Positions 33,276 through 41,423 of a stretch of DNA of 64,000 bases are shown here, in pieces. Both the position numbers and the translations under genes were made by a program. The stretch comes from CAZWVM01 sp964637705 (lineage in GTDB: Bacteria; UBA8481), in NCBI GenBank assembly GCA_964637705.1, contig CAZWVM010000002.1:7846-71845 (forward strand). Reading direction: 5' to 3'. The first letter of the stretch is position 1; every line of letters begins with the position of its first letter. The notes under the pieces were generated by a model, which saw only the letters and a program-made list of their open reading frames with translations, did no database searches and was not told where the DNA came from.

Positions 33276-34796
33276 GTGAGCGAGGCGCCGCGCCGCGTCG
33301 GCTCCCGCGCCCTCTCGATGGGGGCCGGCGTCGCCCTTTCACGCCTCACCGGGCTCCTTCGCGAACAGAGCTTCGCCTACCTCTTCGGCGCCTCCGCGGC
33401 GACACAGGCCTTCGTCGCCGCTTTCCGCCTGCCGAACTTCTTCCGTGACCTCCTCGCCGAGAACGTCGCGACGGCGGCGGTCCTGCCGGCCTACGTCGGC
33501 GTGAGGGAGAAGGAGGGACGTGAAGCGGCGGGGCGATTCGCCGCCTCGGTCCTCGCCCTGGTCCTCGTCGCCTCCGCCCTCATCGCCTCCCTCGGAATCC
33601 TCTTCGCGGAACCACTCTGCCGGCTGGTCACGCCGGGTTTCGTCGGGGACGCGGAACGCTTCGGGCTCGTCGTGACGCTGACGCGCTGGCTCTTCCCGTT
33701 CCTGGCCTTCATCGCGGTGGCGGCCTTCTTCCAGGCGATCCAGAACGCCGAGAACCGCTTCTTCGTTCCGGCCGTTTCAACGGCCGTGCTGAACCTCGTC
33801 TTCATCGCCTCCGGGTGGCTCCTCGTCTCCATGGCCGATCCGCCGATCCTGGGCATGGCCTGGGGCGCGCTTCTCGGGGGAGCGGCCGCGGTCGCGGTGC
33901 TGGCGCCCGGCTATGTACGCGCGGCGGGCCGGCTCTCCCTGTCGTCCTTCCGTGGAAAGCCCGAGATTCGCGAGATGCTGAAGCTGGCCGCGCCGGTGGT
34001 CGTCGGCGTGGCGGCGACGGACGTGAACGTCCTCGTGAACACGCTCATGGCCTCGCTGGCCGAGGACGGAGCGATCGCCTACCTGAATTTCAGTTACCGC
34101 ATCATGCATCTTCCGTTGGGGCTCATCGCCGTCTCGCTCGGCACCGCGGCGCTTCCGGCCCTGGCGCGCGCCCACGCGAAGGCGGATGAGGGCGAGTATC
34201 GCGCAACGCTCGCGGACGCCCTCGGCTACGCGCTCCGCTACGCCCTGCCCGCCGCGACGGGGATGGTGCTGTTGAGGACCGACGTCGTCGCCGCGCTGTA
34301 CGGCTATGGCCGCTTCTCGGCCGCGGACGTGAACGCGACGGCCCTCGCGCTCGCGGCCTACAGCGCCGGCATTCCGGCCTTCGCGCTCAACCGGATCCTG
34401 TCGCCGGCCTTTTACGCGCGCAAGGAATCGAGGACGCCGGTGACGTTCGGGGTCGTATCGGTCGGAGTGAACATCCTGTTGAACGTCGCGGCTCTCCTCG
34501 CGGGCGCCGGCTTCTTCGGCATCGCCCTGGCCGCCTCCGCGGCCGGTTACGTGCAGACGGCGCTTCTCGCCACGACGCTCCGCCGGCGGGCCGGGGGCAT
34601 CGGAGGCCGCCGCCTGCCGGGAATCCTCGTCTCGTCGCTCGGCGGCCTCGCGGCGCTCGCCGCCGCCGTGGCGATCCCGGCGACTCTCGGGATCGGAGCC
34701 GTCATTCCCCGGCTCGGTCTTTCGATCCTTCTCGGGGGCGTTTCCTACCTGGCGGTCGAATCGCTGCTGAGGCGTCTCATCGCGAGAAACGCCTGA
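33276..34796 (+). CDS. murJ: Lipid II flippase MurJ/MviN
   Basis: A 506-residue protein with about fourteen membrane helices of the MOP/MviN family. Hallmarks include GVALSRLTGLLREQSFAYLFG, FRLPNFFRDLLAENVATAAVLPAY, GTAALPALAR and FALNRILSPAFYARKESRTPV. It moves the peptidoglycan precursor lipid II across the inner membrane. The GTG at 33276 is used; the frame upstream is a proline-rich shadow of the previous gene. It converges on flgL with a 25-base gap containing only a short CCCGG/CCGGG hairpin without a T run. Confidence 0.94.
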   Translation: MSEAPRRVGSRALSMGAGVALSRLTGLLREQSFAYLFGASAATQAFVAAFRLPNFFRDLLAENVATAAVLPAYVGVREKEGREAAGRFAASVLALVLVASALIASLGILFAEPLCRLVTPGFVGDAERFGLVVTLTRWLFPFLAFIAVAAFFQAIQNAENRFFVPAVSTAVLNLVFIASGWLLVSMADPPILGMAWGALLGGAAAVAVLAPGYVRAAGRLSLSSFRGKPEIREMLKLAAPVVVGVAATDVNVLVNTLMASLAEDGAIAYLNFSYRIMHLPLGLIAVSLGTAALPALARAHAKADEGEYRATLADALGYALRYALPAATGMVLLRTDVVAALYGYGRFSAADVNATALALAAYSAGIPAFALNRILSPAFYARKESRTPVTFGVVSVGVNILLNVAALLAGAGFFGIALAASAAGYVQTALLATTLRRRAGGIGGRRLPGILVSSLGGLAALAAAVAIPATLGIGAVIPRLGLSILLGGVSYLAVESLLRRLIARNA

Positions 34797-34821
34797 CCCG
34801 GGATAGCCGGGCCGTCACTCA

Positions 34822-36411
34822 CTAGAAATATTTCAGCAGGTTCTCGAGGGGGAGATTGCCGGCGGCGCCGAGCGCGGTCTGGAGCTTGAGCTGGGCCTGG
34901 CGCAGATCGGAGACGGCCTTGCCGTAGTCGAGGTCTTCATTGTCGGAGATGATCTTCTTCGCGTATGCCATGAGGTTCTCCTCGCGGTCCGCCGCGAGTT
35001 CCAGCCGTCGCGCCATGCCGCCGATGTCGCCCACGGCGTCGTTCATGTGCGCCAGGCCCCGGTCCAGTTCCCCGAGGCGGTCCGTGCGGATCGCCTCGAA
35101 GCGACCGTTCTCGAGGTCGTCGATCGCCCGGATGAGGACGTCGAAGATCGAGAGATCCTCCGTGGCGCCCGCGCCGTTGTTCGCCGGCGCGTTCGCGGTC
35201 TCGTCCTTGATCCCGAGCCGCGCGAGAAACCGGCCCGATCCCTCGTCGTCGGTGATCAACTGGTCGGGCTCGGCCGATGCGATGCGGAGCCGGTAGGCGA
35301 GGGGAGAACGGCTGGAGAGATTGTCGGGCGCCGGGACGCCGGAGGTCGCGCCGAGAAGCCGCAACGCGTCGGAGGAACCGCTCCGGGTGTCGTCGACCTC
35401 GAGGCCGCCGTCGAGCCGCAGGGCGTAGCCGCCCGCGACCGCCTCGGCCGAGGCCGTGACGCCGGTGGAACCGGAGACGGAGTTGAAGGCCGCGACCACC
35501 TGGTCGAGACTCGCCCCCGCGGGGATGGCGATCGTCGTGCCGTTGACGACGAGATGGCCGGCGGTCGCCGCCGTGGCGGCGGCCGACGCTGCGACGGTCG
35601 CCGTGCCGGTCAACGTGCCTTCCACCGAGGCCGTCACCTCGGGGGCCTTGTCGTTGATCCGCGCGGCGATGTCGAGGAGGCTGTCGTTCGCGGTGTCGAA
35701 GGAGATGCGTCGGCCCTGGACAGTGAAATACCCGGTCGCGTCGCCGTCCGGGAAGTCGGCGACGCTGTTTCCGTCGTCGTCCACGTCTCCGATCGCCTGG
35801 CCGGGATAGCGGACGTCGAAGGAGGAATCGATCCGGTCCGGATCGACCTGGAAGAGTTTCGAGCCGATGAAGTTGACGTCGATCGTCGAGTTCTCGCCGA
35901 TCGCCCGCTGCATCGGGGTCTTGTTGCCCCGGTAGATCACGTGAGTGACGTCGCCGTTCGCATCCTTCACGGCCTCGAAGGGGTCGGTGTCGGTCTTCGT
36001 TCCCCCGAAGATCTTCCCGTCCACCGTCTCTGAGTTCGCGAACTGGATCAGGCTGTCCAGGGTTTGCCTCAGCTCCTGGGCCGTGAGGCGAAGGTCGGCG
36101 GTGGTGTAGGAGTCGTTTCCGTTGCGCACCAGGAGCGTGCGCGTCTGCTGCAGGAGCCCCACGACGCGCTGTACCGCGGCCTCGTTGTTCTCCAGGAACC
36201 GCGTGGCGTCGCTGATGTTGCGGACATACTGCTCCCGGCCCCGCAGCGCGGACTTGAAGCGCGCCGCCGTGACGAAGCGAAGGGGGTCGTCGGAAGGCTT
36301 GTAGACCTCCTTGCCGCTCGAGATCTTCTCCGTCGCCCGGGCCTCGTCTTCCGCCGCGGCCTGGAGCGCCGCGAGGGAGTCGATCTTCATCATGGATTCC
36401 GTGACGCGCAT
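34822..36411 (-). CDS. flgL: Flagellar hook-associated protein 3 (FlgL), orphan
   Basis: A 529-residue flagellin-like protein. The N-terminus MRVTESMMKIDSLAALQ...ISSGKEVYKPSDDPLRF and the C-terminus with heptad-like helices ending LKLQTALGAAGNLPLENLL form the conserved coiled-coil core of FlgL. The centre is an enlarged beta-rich variable region (about 150-420), making it longer than the usual 300-400 residues. FlgL forms the hook-filament junction. No other flagellar gene (flgK, fliC, csrA, fliW) adjoins it. Upstream there is a GCCGATAT element resembling the flagellar sigma-28 -10 box, but the matching -35 is 3 bases too close, so I do not call a promoter. Confidence 0.88.
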   Translation of the reverse strand: MRVTESMMKIDSLAALQAAAEDEARATEKISSGKEVYKPSDDPLRFVTAARFKSALRGREQYVRNISDATRFLENNEAAVQRVVGLLQQTRTLLVRNGNDSYTTADLRLTAQELRQTLDSLIQFANSETVDGKIFGGTKTDTDPFEAVKDANGDVTHVIYRGNKTPMQRAIGENSTIDVNFIGSKLFQVDPDRIDSSFDVRYPGQAIGDVDDDGNSVADFPDGDATGYFTVQGRRISFDTANDSLLDIAARINDKAPEVTASVEGTLTGTATVAASAAATAATAGHLVVNGTTIAIPAGASLDQVVAAFNSVSGSTGVTASAEAVAGGYALRLDGGLEVDDTRSGSSDALRLLGATSGVPAPDNLSSRSPLAYRLRIASAEPDQLITDDEGSGRFLARLGIKDETANAPANNGAGATEDLSIFDVLIRAIDDLENGRFEAIRTDRLGELDRGLAHMNDAVGDIGGMARRLELAADREENLMAYAKKIISDNEDLDYGKAVSDLRQAQLKLQTALGAAGNLPLENLLKYF

Positions 36412-36511
36412 AGTTGGTATCTATATCGGCAGAATCGGGGGCTTTAATCTCACTTTTTCAGCGCGGCGCGATGATCGGGGAATGACGTAACTGATGTATT
36501 TGGAATCGGGT

Positions 36512-36928
36512 TCAGCGCGAGATGAGCTGGTCCATGCTGAAGGTGTCGTCGGATTCGTGAGCGAGCGTCCAGGCGGCCAGGAAGATGTAGAGGAAGATCG
36601 AGGCCACGGTCGCGTGGTTTCCCAGGAGGATCTGGCCGAAACCGAGGGAGAGAAGGAGGAGCCCGGTGGTGAAAAGCGCGATCCTCCGGTAGAGGCCCGC
36701 GAGGAGGAAGAGACCGAGGCCGAGTTCGGCGAAGGGCAAACCGTAGGCGTAGGGCATGAGGGACCACGACGGCAGGAAGGTCTTCTCGAATTCCTTGACG
36801 ATGTATTCCATGAAGCCGCGCGGCCCGGGGCCGAGGAACTTGTTCAGTCCCGCGAAAAAGAAGAGCATGCCCAGGGCCGTCCGGGTGAGAAGGGGCGCCA
36901 GGGTCCGGTTCAGGGGCGTCTCGTTCAT
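36512..36928 (-). CDS. DoxX-family membrane protein
   Basis: A 138-residue protein with four membrane helices. FFFAGLNKFLG near the start, PYAYGLPFAELGLGLFLLAGL and a closing LYIFLAAWTLAHE match the DoxX/SURF4-like family, often found beside thiol-redox genes and quinone-linked enzymes. ATG 36928 is chosen; codons further upstream run through the promoter. The gene is divergent from a thioredoxin-fold gene 113 bases away. A promoter whose predicted start coincides with the ATG makes this probably a leaderless message. Confidence 0.85.
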   Translation of the reverse strand: MNETPLNRTLAPLLTRTALGMLFFFAGLNKFLGPGPRGFMEYIVKEFEKTFLPSWSLMPYAYGLPFAELGLGLFLLAGLYRRIALFTTGLLLLSLGFGQILLGNHATVASIFLYIFLAAWTLAHESDDTFSMDQLISR

Positions 36929-36934
36929 GGGGGA

Positions 36935-36963
36935 ATTGTACGCCGGCGGGCCGGCCCGCGCAA
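36935..36963 (-). promoter_or_regulatory. Promoter of the doxX-like gene, probably leaderless
   Basis: On the minus strand TTGCGC, 17 bases, TACAAT, then TCCCCC directly before ATG 36928. The -10 matches five of six and the spacing is ideal. Transcription would begin at or within a base of the start codon, and no Shine-Dalgarno sequence exists. Confidence 0.6.
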
Positions 36964-37006
36964 TCTTCGATAACCCTCGACGCCTCGGCATCCGGTGTCG
37001 GTGCTC

Positions 37007-37035
37007 TTGGAATCGGGGCGTGCTCTGGTTACACT
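37007..37035 (+). promoter_or_regulatory. Promoter of the thioredoxin-like gene, probably leaderless
   Basis: TTGGAA (37007-37012), 17 bases, TACACT (37030-37035), then TTCCCCC-type sequence directly before ATG 37042. Each hexamer matches four of six. The predicted start falls on the ATG and no Shine-Dalgarno sequence is present. The layout mirrors the divergent promoter at 36935-36963. Confidence 0.55.
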
Positions 37036-37041
37036 TCCCCC

Positions 37042-37596
37042 ATGGCGCTCATCACTCAGAACGATCAACCGTTGCCCCTCGGATCGACCATCCCGGAATT
37101 CACTCTCGAGGACACGACGAGACGGCACGTCGGCACGAAGACCCTGTCGGGAGGGAGGGGCGCGGTCGTCTTCTTCACCTGCAACCACTGTCCCTATGTC
37201 CGCGGTTACGAGGACCGCTTTCTTTCCCTCGCGCGATTGACGATGCCGCGCGGCCTGAACTGGCTCGGGATCAACCCCAATGCGGCCCATCCCAACTACC
37301 CCGACGACTCGATCACCGAGATGGAGGCGCGGGTGAAGGAGAAGCAGTATCCCTTCCCGTACGCGGCCGACCTGGAGCAGACCGTCGCCCGCGCCTTCGG
37401 CGCGGCCTGCACGCCCGAGTTCTTCCTCTTCGACGCCTCGCGGCGCCTGGCCTTCACGGGGCGGCTTGACGATGAAATGGAGGCGTCGAGGGCGACAAGG
37501 CATTACCTAGCGGACGCCTGCGAGGACGTGATCGCCGGTCGTCCCGTGGCCGTGCCGAAAGCGCATCCCATCGGCTGTTCGATCAAGTGGATCTGA
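37042..37596 (+). CDS. Thioredoxin-fold (peroxiredoxin-like) protein
   Basis: A 184-residue cytoplasmic protein. GSTIPEFTLEDTTRRHVG is the usual opening of AhpC/TSA-like thioredoxin-fold proteins; VVFFTCNHCPYVRGYEDR carries a CxxC redox motif (CNHC), and the C-terminus ends IGCSIKW, a signature of this thioredoxin-family subgroup. The likely role is thiol-disulfide or peroxide chemistry; the partner is unknown. It is divergent from a DoxX-like gene, a pairing consistent with thiol redox homeostasis. It precedes the aminotransferase gene by only 11 bases and may be co-transcribed. Confidence 0.85.
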   Translation: MALITQNDQPLPLGSTIPEFTLEDTTRRHVGTKTLSGGRGAVVFFTCNHCPYVRGYEDRFLSLARLTMPRGLNWLGINPNAAHPNYPDDSITEMEARVKEKQYPFPYAADLEQTVARAFGAACTPEFFLFDASRRLAFTGRLDDEMEASRATRHYLADACEDVIAGRPVAVPKAHPIGCSIKWI

Positions 37597-37607
37597 GCCT
37601 GCGCCCG

Positions 37608-38444
37608 ATGACGTCGACCCGCCCGGCCCTCGTCTACCTCAATGGCCGCTTCCTCCCGCGCGCGGAGGCGATGATCTCTCCGGAAGACCGGGGATTTCTC
37701 CTCGGTGACGGGGTCTTCGACACCTTGCGCACTTACAACGGCCGCTACTTCCGCTTCGCGGAGCACGCGCGCCGGTTCTTCCGGGGTCTCGAGGAGACGC
37801 GGATACGCGTCCCCTTCTCCGAATCGGAGTTGAAGGGCATTCTCGACCGGCTCCATTCCGAAAACGGCCTGCCCGATTCCGTGGCGCGCGTCACCGTCAC
37901 GCGCGGACCGGGCCTCGGCGGTTACCGCTTTGATCCCGATTCATCTCCCACGATCTATGCCTCCCTGCGCCCCGTGCCCGACGTGGCCGCCCTTCGCGCC
38001 GCCGGCGTCACGCTCTCGGTATCGGGCATTCCACGTCCCCTGCCCTTTCTCTCCGTCGTCAAGACGACCTCCGTCGGCGCGATGGCGCTCGCCCGCAGTC
38101 TCGCTTCGACCTACGAGGTCGTCATGACGGATGCGCACGGAGACGTGGCCGAATGCTCCGCCGCCTCGCTCTTTCTCCTCCGCGGCGGCCGCCTTCTTTC
38201 GCCGCCCGCCAGGAATCTTCTTCCGAGCGTGACGCGAAGCGTCATCGAGGAGGACCACCCGATCGCGGAGGAGAGGATCACGGTCGAGGACCTGCATGCG
38301 GCCGACGCGATCCTCGTCTCCAGCACCTCCACCGGCCCCCTGCCGGTCTCGCGCCTCGACGACCGGTTTTTTCCCGTCGACGCCCCGCCGGTCCGGGCGA
38401 TTCTCGAGGACTACGACCGTCGCGTGCGCGCCGAGTGCGGATGA
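37608..38444 (+). CDS. Class IV PLP aminotransferase / aminodeoxychorismate-lyase-like enzyme
   Basis: A 278-residue fold-type IV PLP protein. YLNGRFLPRAEAMISPEDRGFLLGDGVFDTLRTYNG is the standard opening (given here in part: SPEDRGFLLGDGVFDTLR). VVKTTSVGAMALAR contains the PLP lysine, and HGDVAECSAASLFLL the glutamate that binds the pyridine nitrogen. Branched-chain aminotransferase, D-amino acid aminotransferase and PabC cannot be separated reliably; length favours PabC/D-aminotransferase. It starts at ATG 37608 and overlaps the SDR gene by 4 bases, starting a four-gene cluster that probably makes one metabolite. Confidence 0.87.
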   Translation: MTSTRPALVYLNGRFLPRAEAMISPEDRGFLLGDGVFDTLRTYNGRYFRFAEHARRFFRGLEETRIRVPFSESELKGILDRLHSENGLPDSVARVTVTRGPGLGGYRFDPDSSPTIYASLRPVPDVAALRAAGVTLSVSGIPRPLPFLSVVKTTSVGAMALARSLASTYEVVMTDAHGDVAECSAASLFLLRGGRLLSPPARNLLPSVTRSVIEEDHPIAEERITVEDLHAADAILVSSTSTGPLPVSRLDDRFFPVDAPPVRAILEDYDRRVRAECG

Positions 38445-39142
38445 CGAATCGCGTCCGCCCGGTCGCCTGCGTGACCGGGGCATCGAGGGGCCTGGGCCGG
38501 CGCATCGCCGAGACCCTCGCCCCGACCCACGATCTCGCGCTCGGTTTTCACCGGACGGCGATTGACGGGTTTCCCGAGGCCCTGCGCTTCGGAGGCGACA
38601 TCGCCGATCCCGCGACCTCGCGGCGGGCGGTGGACTCGATCCGGGAGCGCTTCGGCCGGCTCGATCTCTTCGTGCCCAACGCCGGCTTCGTCGCGGACCG
38701 CCGCTTCGGAGAGATCACGGACGACGAGTGGGACCGGCACCTGCGCGTGAACCTCGACGGCGTCTTTCACGGCCTGCGCGCCTTCGGGCCGTTACTGGAG
38801 TCGTCGTCTGGCACGGCGATCGTCGTCTCGTCGCTCCTCGCGCGGCGCGGGGCGACGGGCGCAGCGGCCTACGCCGCCGCCAAGGCGGCCGTGATCGGTC
38901 TCGCGCTCTCCGCAGCGAGGGAATGGGCGCCGCGCGTGAGGGTGAACATCGTCCTGCCGGGCTATCTCGAGACCGATATGGGACTCGCTTCGCCGCGCGC
39001 CCTCGACCGCGCTCGCGAGGAACATCTCCTGAAGCGGACGGGTTCGATCGAGGACGCGGCTCGCCTTGTCGCCTTTGTGGCGACGTTGTCGGGCGTGACC
39101 GGGCAGGTCTTCTCGGCGGACGGGAGACTTGCGCGATGGTGA
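38441..39142 (+). CDS. Short-chain dehydrogenase/reductase, FabG-like
   Basis: A 233-residue Rossmann oxidoreductase. It has the NAD(P) loop VTGASRGLGRRIAE, the NAG-type motif as PNAGF, and the catalytic set Ser (VVSSLLA), Tyr and Lys (AYAAAKAAVIG). The C-terminal VLPGYLETDM and TGQVFSADG segments are FabG-like. NADPH-dependent reduction of a 3-oxoacyl thioester or related ketone is likely. The ATGA overlap with the aminotransferase and a 7-base overlap with the ketosynthase indicate a coupled operon. Confidence 0.9.
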   Translation: MTNRVRPVACVTGASRGLGRRIAETLAPTHDLALGFHRTAIDGFPEALRFGGDIADPATSRRAVDSIRERFGRLDLFVPNAGFVADRRFGEITDDEWDRHLRVNLDGVFHGLRAFGPLLESSSGTAIVVSSLLARRGATGAAAYAAAKAAVIGLALSAAREWAPRVRVNIVLPGYLETDMGLASPRALDRAREEHLLKRTGSIEDAARLVAFVATLSGVTGQVFSADGRLARW

Positions 39143-40212
39143 CGGAGCCGGACGTCGTCGTCGTCTCGAGCGCCTTGCGGCTCGCCTCGAACGAGGTCCT
39201 CGACGATGCGCGCCCGCGTCGCCTCCCGGCGCGCGTCTCCGGCGACCGGTCGACGAGCCTCGCGCTCGAATTGGCGGATGAGGCCTGGAATGCGGCCGGA
39301 ATCGCACCGCGGCCCGAGCGCGTCGGTTCGACGCTTTCCGTCTCGAAGCTCGCCCTCGAAGGACTGCTGCGCGCGATGGACGCGGGCGGCATCACGGCCG
39401 AGGCCTGGCGCGACTTCGTGGCGCCGCGGCTGGCGCCCTCGCACGCGCGGGGCCCCGTCGTCACGACCGTCGCCGCCTGCGCGACGGGCCTCTTCTCCTG
39501 GATCCGCGCCGCGCGTCTCCTGCGGAACGACGAGTGTGACGCGGTGATCGCGGGCGCGGCCGAGGGAACCCTCCACGACTTCGTGACCGCCGGCTTCTCG
39601 GCCATGGGTGTTCTCTCCCGCACGCGGCCCCGCCCTTTCGACCGCCGCCGCGACGGTTTCGTGCCGTGCGAGGGCGGCGCCGCCGTTGTCCTGATGCGTG
39701 AACAGGACGCCCGCGCCGAGGGATTGAGACCGCTCGCCCGGGTGCGCGGGTGGCACACGGCCGCCTCGGCCGGGCACCCGGTGGCCACGGAGGAGGGAGG
39801 GACCGCGATCCATTCGCTCGTGACCCGGTCGTTGAAGATGAGCGGCCTCGCGCCGGACGACCTTGGCTACATCCATCTGCACGGCACCGGGACCCGGCAG
39901 AACGACGCGGCGGAGGCCGCAACCCTGCGCCGGCTCTACGACGCGAGGGACGCGCGCGTCCCGGCTTCCTCCACGAAGGGATTGACCGGGCACTGTCTCG
40001 GGGCGGCCGGCGCGGTCGAGGCGGTCCTGGCGGTGAATGCGTTGCGAGATCGGGTCGCGCCGCCGAACCACGGGCTCGAGGAACCGGCCGAGGAATGCCA
40101 CTCGGCGTGCCTGATCCGCGAGCCCGAGCCGATCGAGCGCGGGATCGCTCTCGTTCTCTCCTACGGCTTCGGGGGGCACCAGGCCGCGCTCGTTCTGGAG
40201 GCGGCCGCGTGA
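39136..40212 (+). CDS. Beta-ketoacyl synthase (FabF-like, short)
   Basis: A 358-residue thiolase-fold enzyme with the Cys-His-His triad: VAACATGLFSW (cysteine), HLHGTGTRQND (histidine 1) and GLTGHCLGAAGAVE (histidine 2), plus the closing SYGFGGHQAALVL. It is shorter than FabF (about 410 residues); the N-terminal part is reduced. It should condense an acyl thioester with malonyl-ACP. No acyl carrier protein gene is near, so it must use the housekeeping ACP or CoA substrates. It overlaps the SDR upstream by 7 and the oxoamine synthase downstream by 4 bases (GTGA). Confidence 0.9.
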   Translation: MVTEPDVVVVSSALRLASNEVLDDARPRRLPARVSGDRSTSLALELADEAWNAAGIAPRPERVGSTLSVSKLALEGLLRAMDAGGITAEAWRDFVAPRLAPSHARGPVVTTVAACATGLFSWIRAARLLRNDECDAVIAGAAEGTLHDFVTAGFSAMGVLSRTRPRPFDRRRDGFVPCEGGAAVVLMREQDARAEGLRPLARVRGWHTAASAGHPVATEEGGTAIHSLVTRSLKMSGLAPDDLGYIHLHGTGTRQNDAAEAATLRRLYDARDARVPASSTKGLTGHCLGAAGAVEAVLAVNALRDRVAPPNHGLEEPAEECHSACLIREPEPIERGIALVLSYGFGGHQAALVLEAAA

Positions 40213-41423
40213 CGAGGGACGGCCTTGACGGGATCCGCGGCGAGCTGGCCGGGATCGCGCCGGAGATGAGACGCCGGATCGGGACCGTTTCTCGTGGCGC
40301 CGATCCCTATATCGTGAAGAACGGCCGCCGCCTCATCAATCTCACGTCGAACAACTACCTCTCGCTGGCGACTCACCCGGGCGTCACGGAGGCCGCGGCG
40401 CGTGCGGCGCGGGACGAGGGCGCCGGCGCCGGATCGTCGCGGCTCATCGCGGGCACATCCCCGGGCGTCTCCGCGCTCGAAGAGGAACTCGCCGCGCTCA
40501 AGGGCGCGGAGCGCGCCCTCGTCACGACATCCGGTTTCGCCGCCGCTCTCGCGGCCCTGCCGGCCCTCGTCGGGAAGGGCGACGGGATCGCCCTGGAGAA
40601 GGGGTGCCACGCCTGCCTCATCGCCGCCGCGCGGCTCTCATCGGCGCGCATCGTCGTCTTCCGGCGCGGCCGGCCGGAGTCGTTGGAGCGCGCCCTGGGG
40701 CGCCTGAGGCCGTCCACGCGCCGGCTCCTCGTCGTTCTCGACGGCGTGCACTCGATGGACGGCGACATCGCGCCTCTGCCGGCGCTCCTGCCGATCGTCG
40801 AACGGCACGACGCGTTCCTGTTCGTCGATGATGCGCACGCGACCGGGACCCTGGGACCGGCAGGCGAGGGCACGTTCGCCCACCACGGGATTCGCCCGCC
40901 CGAGACGGCGATCCAGATGGGCACCCTGTCCAAGGCGCTGGGCAGCCAGGGCGGATACATCGCCGCGGCCGCGCCGATCGTCGAACTCCTCGTCCAGCGC
41001 GCCGCCGCCTTCATCTACACGACCGGCCTCGCGCCGGCCTGCGCCGCCGCGGCCCGCGCGGCTCTCGATGTCATGAAACGGGAGCCGGAGCGGATCGAGC
41101 GTCTCCGGCGGAATACGCGGGTCTTCGCCGAGGCGGCGGGGTTGCGCACCACGGGCACGCCGATCCTGCCGCTCGTTGTCGGGGAACCCGGTGCGGCTCT
41201 GGCCCTGTCACGCGAGATCGAGGAGGCGGGAGCCCTGGTCCTGCCGATCCGTCCCCCGACCGTGCCTCTCGGCACGGCGCGACTGCGATTCTCCCTGCAG
41301 TCAGACCACGGGATCCTCGTCGAGGGATCGGATCATGCCGCGGAGGAGCGATATCTCGTTCTGGTTCGGCGTCGCGCGGCCGAAGAGATCGCGAATGCGC
41401 CGGATGGCCATCTCCCGCTTTGA
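40209..41423 (+). CDS. Alpha-oxoamine synthase (BioF/KBL-like) with antisense-derived C-terminus
   Basis: A 404-residue PLP enzyme of the family that condenses an amino acid with an acyl thioester (BioF, KBL, serine palmitoyltransferase). Seen are LTSNNYLSLATHPGV, GAGSSRLIAGT, FVDDAHATGTLG, the PLP lysine in GTLSKALGSQGGY, and PPTVPLGTARLRFSLQSDH near the end. After that last conserved motif the usual final helix is missing; 36 unfamiliar residues follow that are read from the antisense strand of trmJ, giving a 123-base convergent overlap. Substrate is unknown; the operon (aminotransferase, SDR, ketosynthase) suggests an amino-ketone or amino-lipid product. Confidence 0.88.
   Translation: MTRDGLDGIRGELAGIAPEMRRRIGTVSRGADPYIVKNGRRLINLTSNNYLSLATHPGVTEAAARAARDEGAGAGSSRLIAGTSPGVSALEEELAALKGAERALVTTSGFAAALAALPALVGKGDGIALEKGCHACLIAAARLSSARIVVFRRGRPESLERALGRLRPSTRRLLVVLDGVHSMDGDIAPLPALLPIVERHDAFLFVDDAHATGTLGPAGEGTFAHHGIRPPETAIQMGTLSKALGSQGGYIAAAAPIVELLVQRAAAFIYTTGLAPACAAAARAALDVMKREPERIERLRRNTRVFAEAAGLRTTGTPILPLVVGEPGAALALSREIEEAGALVLPIRPPTVPLGTARLRFSLQSDHGILVEGSDHAAEERYLVLVRRRAAEEIANAPDGHLPL

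Noticed and set aside
34796..34812. CCCGG-GATAG-CCGGG hairpin between murJ and flgL as a bidirectional terminator
   Set aside because: The stem is only five bases and no T run follows on either strand.
36412..36450. Sigma-28 promoter before flgL
   Set aside because: GCCGATAT matches the -10 box but the upstream TAAA is 12 instead of 15 bases away, so the pair is not convincing.
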